Source of the DNA: Malachius bipustulatus
Taxonomy: Eukaryota; Arthropoda; Insecta; Coleoptera; Melyridae
Direction of reading: 5' to 3'
NCBI GenBank assembly: GCA_910589415.1
Contig: OU342632.1
Coordinates: 18,665,507-18,729,506, forward strand
DNA: 64,000 nt
How positions within the stretch are numbered: the first letter of the stretch is position 1; every line of letters starts with the position of its first letter. The position numbers were made by a program, and so were the translations under genes. Positions 34,922 to 46,770 of this stretch are shown here, one piece after another. The notes under the pieces are model-generated. The model was not told the DNA's origin and did no database searches. It saw only the letters and a program-made list of their open reading frames with translations.

Positions 34922-35288
34922 CTTCAAATTACTTCTCTTAACATTTATGTATGTTTTTTCATGTCGAGAATCATTATATTGCTATATTTTCCACCGAGAG
35001 TCGATCGATACCTTCTTCAGAAATGGAAACAAAAATCTGCCCGTTACCGTTTTTTTTAACAGTGGGTATTATAAAGACCTATTAAATTAACGGGAAGATT
35101 TCGATTAGTTTTTTTTTTGAAGCTAATATCGACGTCAAATTACTTTTATTAACATTTTTGTAATCCCTATCATGCCAAGAATAACTAAATTGCCATATTT
35201 TCCACCCAGAATCGATACGTTCTTTAGAAAAGCCACCGAAAACTGCCCGTTAACTTAATGGAGCCCTTATAATACCCATTGTTACTCT
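34922..35288. mobile_element. MITE (35059-35284) with a duplicated internal segment beside it
   Basis: CAGTGGGTATTATAAAGACC at 35060 is matched in reverse complement by CCCTTATAATACCCATTG ending near 35282. The inner TIR (ATTAAGTTAACGGGCAGTTT on the right) is related to the TIR of the MITE at 6203-6421. The flanking stretch 34922-35050 repeats the element's internal sequence (CAAATTACTT, CCATATTTTCCACC-like and AATCTGCCCGTTA). The LTR at 34032 thus appears to have inserted in or next to an older tandem copy. Confidence 0.6.
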
Positions 35289-37681
35289 TCCAAGCTTCAT
35301 ATCCGCTGCCAATGCTGAGTTGCAATTTGCTGAGTAAAACCGGCTTCTTTTATAATTAAATATAGGGACCTACATTCCAGAACAGGCCAGAAAAACATTC
35401 GTCTTAAACAAAACGAAAATTCTCTAAAATATTTAGAACCGATCTGTCTTCCCGGGAGTATTTTTCATCTTCAAGGGAAGTGGCTTTTTTCTACTGCTGT
35501 TACATTTATATAGCTCTGCGTTTATACCTATATGTTTGATTTTGTGTAGCAATATTTCTATTTTTCCATTACTTATTTGATTGGACATTTCGTTTTCTGC
35601 CACCGAGCTATTTCCACAGAAATAAATCATATATCACTTCGTTCTCAACTTGCCGGTCAAAGATTATTCAATTCTCTCAGGAATGCAGACTCATGTGATT
35701 TATATTGTATTCTCACATTTTTCGAAATATACATTTTAGATTTATATCGAATGAGGAACGACGGACGACTCAATCAGTGGGGCCTAATTTGTTACAACCC
35801 AAATTGAAAAAGTTCCAACGCCAACGTATTAATAAGTTCTATTCATGGGAGTATCATCAATTATAAAAGCTGAGACGGAAATATATTCCATTCTTAATAC
35901 GATCCGCCCGTAGCCTTTATTATACGAAATTACACAATATCCAACCTTCATTTAGAGGTCTATTAAAGCGAGTTTCGTATGATATAATAGAATAATTCAT
36001 ATTCAGACTGTACCTATTATTTACCTATGTCATCTATTATTGTGCCACTGCGAAAGCAAGACCTGAAGATCGCTCGTTTACAATATCCGTGGCCTACACT
36101 AGATACAGTTTCATTGATTCAAGTCACGAAAAGACCCCTTTTTTAATTCCCAGTTCATTTAATCTATTACTCCCTGTTATAATAGTTTTATAGAATTCTA
36201 TCAAAATAAAGTAAAATTAACGGATTATATATTCCTGTGGGTTCATCAGCAGGAGACAGAACCCCATGCGAGGACTATCCTATCTTTTCAGCTCGCTTAA
36301 TAGGTAGGAGGGAGCAAGATTCCCATCAGCACTAGGAGGAAAAATTAAGTCACCGGCCGGGGCCAGGATGCCACCACAGAACGGTAGCTGGTCTATTATT
36401 GGGGGCTCGTCGCGGATAACTCGTCGACATTGAAATTACGACTACTCCTATAGGTTCCTGAAAAAATCTGTTCGTATCCTCGGATCTCGTTACACGAGAC
36501 CTGTTATATTATTCGAACCCAATTGACTATGATTGTGTTTTAGGCTAGTGCGCATAAAACCAAAAACTGTTGTTTTTTTTAAATAATATTTTCCACTTTA
36601 TTTTACAATTTGCTTGCAATAAATCGGCACGTTTTGGCAGGCTTCAAATTCTTCAGTCCTAGTTCAAATAATAACGGAGCTGTGTCAGTTATTGATCACC
36701 ATACGCGGTGGATGAGCTTATTCGATACTAATAAGTGTGATTCGGTTTTAAACACGATGTCAATTCCAGTCTGATGGCTTCTCGCCATTCATCAGTTTCG
36801 TTGTTTTTTTTATAGCACATAAGTACCTATACCTATATTATTAAATCCTGTGCCAAAGATTTTTTGCTGACACGATACAGAAAATATGCACGGTCTCTGG
36901 ATAAAATATACACCCAATTTTTTAATACCAAACAAAACTCATATGCGAGTACTGGAAAGAATTAATCAGAAAAGTTATACCTGAATTAGGCTGCGTAAGG
37001 GCTGATTTGAAAGTATAATGTATTCAAATCAATTCTCCCTTCGAAGTTACTTAGTAGACATTTTTATGCAGGATTTTAAATAATGATATTGAAATTGCAT
37101 CATTAAAATTTCCTCCACCAGCAGCTTATATATCAAACCAATAACTAATACATAAACCAAATTTAGAATTTACAGAACCAGGTTGCTTTTGCTTGGATTT
37201 ATCGACGCTGGTATTAACGCAGAGATGTTTAAGGTAACATGACTAGAGCTACGTAAATAATTGTAGTTGTATAGGAATTAATAATCCATTCCGAGGGTTC
37301 GTGAATGTAGTCTAGATAGACACTCCCTGACAGCGTACACTGGCCGGTTGCAACCGACGACCGTTAGGAGATAAGGCCCCATTTTTATCTTCATTGCCGG
37401 TCGTAGTTTCTGGGTCAAGTTCACGGAGTAGTACTTCGTCGATGGTTGGCTAGCTGCAATCATCGTATTGCAAAACAAGAACAGGGATATTATTTATGTA
37501 GAAATATGAAATTCATTTATTAGAATTTAAATAATAATCACTGGGAAACATGGATTCCACGATTAAATGCCGATCGGGATAAAAATACGGAAATAACAAA
37601 AAATATGATTTATTATTAAATTTACAGGAAATCTATGACTGACGATCTGAACTTATAAACAATTATTTTCTATTTCCACGC
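35289..37681. other. Non-coding DNA, no gene seen
   Basis: GC-richer patches at 36240-36430 and 37290-37450 have no credible open frame. They could be conserved non-coding elements of a host gene, but nothing in the sequence proves it. Confidence 0.4.
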
Positions 37682-37935
37682 GGGGGACGGAAAACGTCAC
37701 CGTATTGCGAACGATCACTACTCGTTTGTAATACCGAATATCAATTTTTGTTTGTTCTTCTAAATCACCGAGTCAATACCTACAGTGGTTTAGACGGCAG
37801 GGTGCGGATAGCGTGATTGGACTGAATAGAAATCGTCTCCGTATTGCGAACGATCACTACTCGTTTGAAATATTGGATGCCGACTTTTCTTTGCCCATCT
37901 AATTCACTGAGTCAATACCTCTAATGTATTAGGCA
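37682..37935 (+). repeat. Two-copy tandem duplication, 139-bp period
   Basis: CGTATTGCGAACGATCACTA recurs at 37701 and 37840, and GAGTCAATACCT recurs at 37770 and 37909, both with an offset of 139 bp. The segments between are moderately diverged, so this is an old tandem duplication. Non-coding. Confidence 0.75.
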
Positions 37936-39439
37936 AGAATATTCACATACTTTTTAAGAGTTTCTTCAGTCTTCCTTTATTAAAGAGCTTTGTAACTCTA
38001 AATGCAAAAAAAGGGCTTCAATTCCTTTCGAGGGCTTTATAAGCCCTCAAGAGCTTTGAAATTCCTCAAAATGAATCTCTTTTTTGCATTCCCAGGTTCT
38101 TCTATAAAGGAATCCAATCCCAAAGCCACGATCCTTCTAATTTTCTAAAAGAAATTTCTAAAAGACCTTGAAGCCCTCTTCAAAGTCACAAGTCCTCAAG
38201 CCCAGCTCTGAATTTGTCAGCACATATTGTGAACAGGGAATACAGCTGAAAAGTTTCAACATTCCAGGTTATTATACTAGATAGTGGTTATAACCGAAGA
38301 TGTTAATGCTATCTTTAATAATAATGTCGAAAACATCGTTGGCACCTCAGTTGTTAAGTCGGCTAACCGCAGATTGTACTATCTATGCAGAGTTGATGGA
38401 AATATGTTCTGAAACATCCCCAGGCAAGCAGAAAATTCGCAAAGCAGGAGCTGTTGTTGTGATGTCGAAAGTTGACGTTATATTAAACGCAAACAGGTCT
38501 TGATAATTCTTGAAGATGTTACAATAATGCCTTGTTGGCAAGAGGTGAGTAAGTACCTACAAGTAAATTTAATCTCGGAGGCAATCGAGTTTGTTTAAGG
38601 AAGACCAAAACGTTTACGCTTGATATTTTATTACATCCAAAGTATTAGGGAAAGAGGCATTCTAATATCCTTCTTTATTTACGTGGGTAGGTAGGTATAT
38701 ATTATGAAGTTGAGAGAATATAAATTTATCTGCGTTCCTTATTACTACGTTTTCTGATGAAACTCGTACATTAAATGTTCCGAATGAAATCTTGAGTAAA
38801 TCATTTGAATGCTCTAAACTCTAAAGGAACGACTTATCGCTCGTGTTTTACACTTCTAATACGTAATAAAAAAAGAGGACTCTATTAATATTTTCTTCAG
38901 GAAACGTTGGACGTCACCGCTATACACTCGGCCTATTTCGATATGGTGCTAATAATATTATACCGAAATTTGGGTTTCACTGGTCATTTTACAGCCAAGT
39001 CATTTCATACTTTTCTCAAAAGTTAGTTTCCGGCAGAAATTTCTTGATGCAGTTTAGTTCTTCCCTCTTCAGAGATGCAAAAAATGCGAAATTATTACAA
39101 ACTACCTCCGATCAGGCGTTGTCCGCCATCTTGAATTTGATTTTGTACAAAAACACTTTTTAGATATCGGTTGCCTATAACAAATATTGCACTAATGAGC
39201 TCAGTATTAACAACGATGTAAATTTACAATTATTGGTAAAGTCCGTGTAGACTTCAGCGTGTTGTATAAAAAAAGGAAGGACATTCAGTGATTGTTCCAC
39301 GATTTTATAGCCTTCGCCCGTTTTGTTTGGTCAATTTCATTGTCTTCGCCCACCTCACTGACTTCGCCATCCTCATTTTGCCAATCTCAAGTGTGTTGCT
39401 TCGTCCACCTTATACTATACTGACGTCGTGAACCTCATT
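37936..39439. other. Non-coding DNA with a short CTTCGCC-rich patch
   Basis: No gene. At 39313-39420 the motif CTTCGCC or CTTCGTCC recurs about every 20-40 bp, each copy near CACCTCA or ATCCTCA. It may be a decayed short tandem repeat. Confidence 0.4.
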
Positions 39440-39660
39440 GTCTGTCAAGTGTCAATATCAATAGATCAAAAAATATTATCAAATTAATTGATTTATTTTT
39501 GAAATTTTGATCAATTTCTGAAACTATGACGCAATTTAATGGACATTATTAAACAAATACATAATATCGCGTGTGCCACTCATTTCAATAATAACAGGTT
39601 TGTGAATTTTATACCTTTCCTCTTAGGAGAATAACTTTGCATTATTTGACATATCGATAC
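39440..39660 (-). repeat. Dispersed repeat, inverted partner of 4600-4810
   Basis: GCGTGTGCCACTCATTTC followed by AACAGGTTTGTGAATTTTAT is the reverse complement of the core at 4650-4720. Similarity continues to both sides, including GTGTCAATATCAAT at 39448. Confidence 0.7.
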
Positions 39661-42600
39661 AACAATGTTTAGATTCTTTTCTATTACGCAACAGGTATAA
39701 ATGTTACGGCTCACTTTTAGGTTATGGCAAGTTGTTTTGTTATTGACAACTTTCATATTATCAGGGAGTAGGTAGATAAAAACTAATTTGTGACAATCAT
39801 GAATTCACAAAAATGACTCGAACAAAAAGGGTAGCATCCTTAAGAAGTCCCTATGGGCTTTCTTCGTCTCCCGAAATAACAACCGTTGAGCATTTAATCC
39901 AATTAACCGTCCGAGTTATCGCCCGGCTTGCCGAAGTTCCAAGCAAGTTGTTTAGTTGAGCACCTGTGTTGAATTTTTATCCAAATACGTGCTAGCCCGA
40001 GTTCCAATGCTATGCAAAATACTTGAATAATTAACGAGGCCAGAATCATTCCGCGTATACCGGGTCTTCTCGGCGGTTATGGGGACAGACGTATGAATAT
40101 TCATTCGGAAAGACGCTCGTTTACACAGAAGATCGGCATTTGAAGTTAACCGGCCTTAAATAATCGCTTTCTAATGACACTGGAGGCCGACGGAAAATCT
40201 CTGCGGTTTTCTCGTCCTTTCCTTCATATGTTAATAAAATGTTCTGCAGCAGCTTCTATGAATATGTAAATGATTATCTGCACCAAATAAAATGATGTTA
40301 AACAGACATATATCAAAATAACATCGGAACTGTTTTTGATTACAAAAAAACTACATTTCAATCTTCAAACATTCAAAGCACCAAAAATTTAGTGAATCGG
40401 CAAGAAATGTGGGTATTTATGAGAAAGTCGACTGAGCTTTTTGTGGAGATATTCTGTTAGAAGTGTTCCAGATTTAATCTGCCGGCATCTCTTCACCTTA
40501 TATCAAACAAACCAATTAAACACCATATTTCCAAAATTCAATGCTATTCATACAAACCAAATGGGAAAGTGAAAGCTAGAAATCCGGTGACGTCATAAAA
40601 AGTAACGTCTAGAGGGGGAAATCTGCGCAATATCATCTCTTTTATTCATAATTTATATCTAACAGGCGTCTTCTGATACTGTTCCAAGTTTCATACACCT
40701 CTACCATCCTCCTGTTCTCCTAATACCGTCTATAGGGAACTTTTCGGCTATAAAATGGAAAATTCGAGAACTAACAAAACCTCAGAATATCTGGAAGCTA
40801 CTCATAACTAAAATGTGCCAGAAATAGAACATTCGGACTCTGGAAATATATTCAGGAGTTAATAGCTCTGGAAGTCGAAACGAAAAAAGCGTTTTAAGAC
40901 AATAAAAACAAACGGCTTGAAAAAAAAAACGTTTTTTTGCATCCTTAGGTACGAATTGGGTTCAGTGTAGACTGCGAAGTAGTAAGCAAATAAGGAAGCG
41001 GTAATAAATAAGTGAGCGATAGTTGTGTGATTTATGGAAGCAATAGCAGTAGTGTAATTGAACTTGTAAATTAAAGTAAGCGATTAATTCAGTTGATTGG
41101 CTTTCCAAAATGATCGTCGAACCCACAAAAGGGAAATTCGTAAGAATATGGTCGATAGCACCTATTGTTACTGGAAATTATTCTTACACTAATACGTAAT
41201 TAATGTTTATAATGAATTGCCAGGGTAGAGTAGACATCTTTGTAATTATAACAAACAATGAGTTTCCTACGTTGTTTAGCGAGGATATGAGCGATGCTGG
41301 CGTACATACAGTGATCATACGGAAGCGCTTGTTTACCATACCTATACTCATTACTCATACTCATATATTAATGTTTGCACATCATACTTGAAAATTTACA
41401 AAGATATTAAAATTTAAGTGCAAAATCGACCCGAGGGATAGCTTAACAAGAATCTTCCGCTGCAGTCATATACCTGGATAGAGTAATTATATCAAAATTA
41501 TGAAGAGAGATCCTACCAAAGCAAATTATTACGGTTTTATGAGTTTTATATTATACAAACAAAATTTTCCAGAGGGTGAAATTAGCTGTGTTTTGATCCA
41601 AGAACGCTATCCTCTATTATACTGGGTGTCACTTTGAGAGAATTAGAAACGGGAGGGAATTGGAGGTAATCAGAGGAGATGATCAATACCACGACGAAAA
41701 AAATTAAATATCAAGCCTGACCTGCCTCAGATATCTGCGTCGAATCGCATTATGATGGCATCGATAAGCTTTTACCTAACTCAACCGACTGTTTCCTAAA
41801 ATGTGATTATAGAAGTAATTTCTGTCTTTGCAGACGATGGACAAATCCTCTGCTAAAATCTCCATTACACCTTATTCGTGAGATTCCTCACAAGAAAGAA
41901 TGTTTTCCACTATGTGGGTGTGGGTCAAGTGACAGGATTGACCTTATGGACACTAAAAGAATGACTTCCACTTTCTTTCTGCTGACGATTCGTCTACGCG
42001 TTTCAAGAAATCACCTAAAATTCCTTCGATATCTTAAGATAGAGGTATACTTTTACTCTCTGAGTAAAAAATAAACTTTCCATAACAAAAAATATTTACA
42101 TCCGTCGTAGTATAGTGGACTTTAACAAACAGGCATCCTCACCAGGTCGCTTTAAGTACCTACCTATAACTAGAAGAGGTAAATGGAGAAAGTTGATTTC
42201 GCGGCTGCGTTCTAAATTTCAAGTTTCTAGTAATTCTAGTCCTATTATAGAGCTTGAAATACTTCCAATCGACGCCCCATGCATGCAAATAGAAATTTCG
42301 GATAGGCCCCTGATAAGAACGTTCATATTAAAGGTATTTGGCTTTACCCTACCCGTTACACTGTGTAATGTGAGTTATAATACAGAGACGTAGAAAAGGA
42401 ATTCAGGACCAATTCAAAGGCTAAACAAACAGAAATTTGTTGGTTCCACATAAGCTCCTGATTTATAAGTTCGGGAGGGAAATTAATTATTCGACGTTTA
42501 CGAGTATAATGCCCAAAGTGTAATAATAGAATTCAAAATCTATAACTCAAACTCGATTGAAAACGTAGGTAGTTTGGAACAAGTAAGGTATAGGAACATT

Positions 42601-42775
42601 GCTAGCAATATTCAATAGACTGTGAATAATTGACCTTAACCCCGTGGCATGGAAGCTCGGTCTATGCTGAAATGAAAGTCCAATTCATTTCATAAAAGCG
42701 TTGAAATTATACTTTTCAAGCTATGCATTAGATATATTGGCTGCTTGATTTTTTATGAAATGAACGAAAATATAG
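39661..42775. other. Non-coding DNA, no gene seen
   Basis: A GC-richer patch lies at 39890-40220. The 92-residue frame at 42115-42393 has no recognisable domain or splice signals that I trust. Confidence 0.4.
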
Positions 42776-43249
42776 TGTTACGGGTCTCCCAATAATAAAT
42801 TCACCACTAAAAGTCTGCAAATTCCTTTATTGATTAACACCATAAGTAGAAATAACTTATAATCTCTAAATATAAATAATAAACACAGCTGTCCTCTTGT
42901 CTTCACTCACAGATAACACCACTTGTCTATATATCACTCACTAGTCACTACTGCTCTGTCTTCCTTACTATACTTCAGCTTTCACCTTCACGTCCAAGAT
43001 TCTACAACTCCACGCAGCCACACGGCGGCCCTTATATAGTCCCTCGACGCACCGTCGAAACAGTAGGCACATTCTCGTAGATTGCAGAACTCACACCGGC
43101 CATCAATGCGTCATTCCAGAGACATGCGTCGAACTGTCGCGAAACTGTTGTTGCCTTATAACCATCATAAAAAAATGTAAACAAACGAAATGGTGAAACT
43201 GGAATATTAAAGAAAACAACTAATAGAATTTTTGAGAGTGGTCTCAACA
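42776..43249 (-). mobile_element. Probable solo LTR, second family
   Basis: Ends are TGTTACGGGTCT (42776) and GGTCTCAACA (43249), so in minus orientation it runs TGTTGAGACC to CCCGTAACA. A TATA box (CTATATAAGGGCC, about 43039-43029) and AATAAA (about 42831-42826) lie in the correct order on the minus strand. The flanking 4-mers are ATAG and ATAT, one mismatch from a perfect duplication. No internal region is present. A fragment with the same terminal TGTTACGGGTCTC occurs at 59705. Confidence 0.65.
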
Positions 43250-43359
43250 ATATAATAATAAAATAATAGATTATTGCTGAAAATATGGGGTGGATGTCAT
43301 AAATTTATATTCGTTAATTGCGGCAAGTGCTTCTTTCAAAATTCACGATTGAAATAATA

Positions 43360-43620
43360 CTCTTCATTGTTTGCTGTCGAAGTGTGATTGTTTTCTATTA
43401 AGTGTTTTGCAAAATTTTATTTTTCTACTGTTTGTTTGAGTTTGGATGTTCGTTATTAATTGTATCTAATGTCTAGATTTCTACAAGTTTGTCCTATATG
43501 AACGACATAACTACAATGAGAACAGTTTAATCGATAAAGTCCAGATTTTTGTAATTTAGATACCTTTCTTTTTGCATTCAGCAATATAGAACCATTGCTC
43601 ATAAAATATTTAAATTGAAT
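43360..43620 (-). pseudogene. Penelope-like retroelement, GIY-YIG endonuclease relic
   Basis: On the minus strand one frame reads SKLQKSGLYRLNCSHCSY, then VVHIGQTCRNLDIRYN. This is the GIY-YIG core (GLY and HIG in place of GIY and YIG) with the linker Cys residues (NCSHC) typical of Penelope endonucleases. After two adjacent stops (TAATAA) it continues NFAKHLIENNHTS, matching the FAKHLLENNH motif of the family. The RT domain, expected upstream on the minus strand, is not visible. Dead fragment. Confidence 0.8.
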
Positions 43621-44033
43621 ATTAAATGTAGTGGTGTAAAAAATTATCTTGGGTATTTGAAATTTGTAAAAAATTATGTTTTTTCATAAATTCATAACTC
43701 GCTTAGTTTTTGAGTTCTAGCATTAATCCTCCGGCCAGTATTAGTCATTAATAAAAACTTCATATGTGCACAAGGCAGGCACTTCTCGATGCATAGTTTC
43801 TGGTCTGGCCATTTTAATTCTTTACCATGCTATTTTCCAGCAGGCCTGAATGCTAATGCAGATATGGTCCGATTTCAACTCACAAAAACGATTTTGAAAG
43901 TACAATTTTCGTACTTAAAAAATTTGATCGTTTTGCACTAAAACGCTGAGAAATATGATAGAAATGAAGCTGAAGATCACGAAAAAGACCGAGCGTGCGA
44001 GAGTTGGATAAAACAGCAGTTAAGGGGAAGACA

Positions 44034-44548
44034 TTAATCCCTCATCTGTAAAAAATATTTTATTAACCAAGAAACAAAACAAAACAAGAAGAAAGTCGTA
44101 TTCTGACATAGCAATATAGACCCTATGTCTATTACACACTCTCCATGACACAACCTTGACGCACATGACCTAAACTTCCCCCCTATTGTTTTTGGAAACG
44201 TTTTGATCGCAAAATAGACACCAGACGTCTTGCTTTTGTTGTCCGCTTTCTTCTGAAAATGCTTCTTCATCGAAAGCATCTGGGATAGAAATACCAGTTT
44301 TGGGTTCACAGCTTGACAAAAATGATGATGAAATCTTCTTTTGGCGTTTTGTTGCATCTTCTTCTGTTTATCTTTAGCTAAAGCTGAAATACAACTTGGT
44401 TGTTCTTCCTCATTCTTGACAAGCTTAGAGACGCTTCTAATTTTCTTTGTTTGGAGTAAATAGGTTTGCCTTCTCAGGTGTTAGAGTCAGGGCCTCTACT
44501 TCTTTTTTCTTCTTGACGTTTGGTATAGGTTTGATATCTTCTGAATTA
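44034..44548 (-). pseudogene. pogo/Tigger transposase, C-terminal part (separated by an LTR)
   Basis: Reading minus from about 44530: IKPIPNVKKKKEVEALTLTP then EKANLF, the basic region and TPEK motif seen near the end of Tigger transposases. Frameshifted sequence follows, including VWCLFCDQNVSKNNRGEVW. This resembles the C-terminal zinc-binding motif (CxxC ... GEVWVQC) of insect Tigger-like proteins. The open frame of 107 residues at 44034-44357 is a shifted reading of this region. Confidence 0.7.
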
Positions 44549-45459
44549 ATGATGTTAGGAGCGTTTTTTTTTCATCACCACTTGCTTAATTGACCAAAAT
44601 ATATTATCAAGGGCGATGGCGGTTTTAGGTATATGGCTCCTCCTACTAGACGGGCAGACCGCAGTAATCTTAGGTCCCCGTTGGTTTCCGGAACTAATTG
44701 GCTGCAGCGCTTGGTGATAAGGAGCGGGTCGCAACCAGACGCCGCTGTACCTTCAGTAACCCTGAACACCTCGCTGGTACGCGTCACTTGCTTCGCCGTA
44801 CCGGAACACGCGATCGGTTCTTGCGGGCCTCGAATCTCGTCCGTCTGGAGAACGGGAGGTTATTTAGCAGGCCCTGTGGGCTCTCTCTACAAGCCGCAGA
44901 GACGAGACCTGCTAGTTAATCCACGTCTCAATAAGACGTGAGCCTGACAATCTAAAAATAAGGAAAATTAACTACTGGTTCTCCGCTCATGCAGAGCTCA
45001 TTACACCCTGGGCGAGAATTATGGGACTAGGATAGGCCGACTCAATGCATCGGCCTTTCCTTCTCGGTACGCTCAGTACACGCACGTCGGTTGCCCGGTC
45101 CTGTTCCGTCTCTGCAGGCTCACTACACCCGCCAGAGAAATGAAACGTGCGCTGGTCAATACCCAGCTCGCGTCTCGCTGCCTGTTTACCCGGTCGATAA
45201 ACTCAGTAGTACATCCACCGCGGGGTGCTGGCTCCTGAAGGCTCAGTACACCTGGCAGGAGTTGAATGCGTGATGGCCAGTATCCAAAGAAGCACTGTTC
45301 GTTCTTCGGATGTCCTCTGGTTTTATAGCATGCGGCGGAGTGATAAGGCCGCTATCGCCGCCGCAAAAACCTTGTTTTTCTGCTTCGAACTAATTAAATG
45401 AAATACACTGTCTCTAATAAGAAACTAATTAGAATAATTATAAACGAAACCTCGGTTTC
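44549..45459 (-). mobile_element. GC-rich LTR-like insertion, related to the LTRs at 34032 and 50647
   Basis: A GC-rich block sits between two halves of a pogo relic. Its right end (AACGAAACCTCGGTTTCTTG) resembles the right end of the other LTRs (AACGAAAACCTTGGATTTCG). A TATA box (GCTATAAAACCAG, about 45333-45321) is present on the minus strand. The same CTCAGTACA-like motif recurs (GCTCATTACACC, ACTCAATGCATC, GCTCAGTACACG, GCTCACTACACC, GCTCAGTACACC). The ends are decayed, no target duplication is visible, and the coordinates are approximate. Confidence 0.55.
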
Positions 45460-45830
45460 TTGAACGTCTTTTTTTTAGATACATCAAAATGAGTGATAGG
45501 CACCCGGATACCACTCGAAATACTCGAATTTTCTCATTGTAGTATGTTTTAAGCGTACCCATTGCTGTTTTATCCAGAGGTTGCATCTTGCGAGATGTGT
45601 GATGAGGAGGGCATAGAATTGTTACAAAATTTTCTTTTGCTTTAACGACAACATCAAGACTTATATGTGTATTATGTTCATCTAATCAAAGAGCTTAAGT
45701 CGAAAAATTCCTCACACTTTTTTCATTCGATCCGGCGGCCCTTCGGGCGACCCTAACTACTGAAGTCGCAATTGGTCTTTTGATAAGCATATTTCTGTGT
45801 CTATGATGTAAAAAAAAAACGTTTCAGCCA
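45460..45830 (-). pseudogene. pogo/Tigger transposase, catalytic part
   Basis: The minus frame reads DEHNTHISLDVVVKAKENF, then VTILCPPPHTSRKMQPLD and KTAMGTLKTYYNEKIRVF. These are the second and third catalytic aspartates of the pogo/Tigger DDE domain (DNHxSH and PPHTSHKLQPLD in typical members). Upstream it is decayed, with a stop near 45700. The C-terminal part continues below 44548 after the LTR insertion. Confidence 0.88.
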
Positions 45831-46479
45831 GTTTTTTCTGCTGTTTGATGAAGCAGGGAAAACGAATGAGGAATTTTGTTGAAATTAGGTACTGTATATA
45901 CAGCCATTTAAGAATCTTTATATTATTTCTGAATTATTTTGATTAGAAGAAGTCATAGAATAAAAAAACATGCTAAAACATTCAAAAAATTTGACAATCG
46001 TTTTTTTGAACAGAATTTTTTAATTTTTCAAATCATAGGATTGTTCAGTTTTTATGCATCTCTTTGTATAGGTATCTCAAATATCTTCAGTTTTGTAAGT
46101 AGTCCTTTAAAATATTTCTGGTTCGATGTCCATAAAAAGATAAAATTACGCAAAAGGTATGCAAGACAAGGTTTTGTTTTCATTACTTCGTGTAATTCTC
46201 TTAAGAACAGGATCGTCACTTGAAAGACTGGCCATAGGGCTTAATGCATTGGAAAATACAAATTTCACAGATTGCTGCTTCCCATTCTGATCTAGACGGG
46301 TGGAACGGTACGAAATGAGAGATTAGAAAATTTCGCAAGTTACATGAATAATTTATTTTAAATTCATTGCGAATACTTACTGTAACCGCTTTTAAAATCA
46401 CACCACGTTGCGGGTTAATTGTCATGAAAACTAAAAATTACTAGGTACTAATAGAATAAAGGTCTAAAACTTCGGGTTC
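45831..46479. other. AT-rich DNA, no gene seen
   Basis: The frame at 45939-46223 has no recognisable domain. The decayed N-terminal part of the pogo element may extend into this stretch. Confidence 0.35.
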
Positions 46480-46770
46480 AAAATTTCGAAGAACGTACTG
46501 AGTTCACCCGGATTAACCACAGCTGATGTATTGAGTCAGCCAGGGCTCTTCCCCATCTTGACCTTCGACTGCCGTAGAGCTTTAAATGAAAGTCGTCATC
46601 GATGCTCGGATTGGCACCGGATTGTGGCGAGGTGCAATCAACCAGTCCCCCCTTTCCGATGTACTGAGTCGGATAGGACGCGACGAAGAGAGAGGCTACG
46701 AGCCCCGCGCCGCAGGCAGAGGAATACGAGACGATACACTCGGTAGGGTGAAGAAGGCATATTGAAGGCA
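46480..46770 (-). repeat. GC-rich fragment with the LTR motif array
   Basis: On the minus strand CGACTCAGTACATCGG, TGACTCAATACATCAG and GAACTCAGTACG recur at 90-130-bp spacing in a GC-rich block. This is the same motif as in the LTRs at 34032, 44549 and 50647. It is likely a fragment of a related LTR. The 97-residue minus frame is probably incidental. Confidence 0.45.

Noticed and set aside
42115..42393. 92-residue ORF
   Set aside because: Starts ATG-less in context, no recognisable family, no flanking exon. Could be chance.
46480..46770. 97-residue minus-strand ORF as a host exon
   Set aside because: The sequence carries the LTR motif CTCAGTACA repeatedly, so an LTR fragment is the better explanation.
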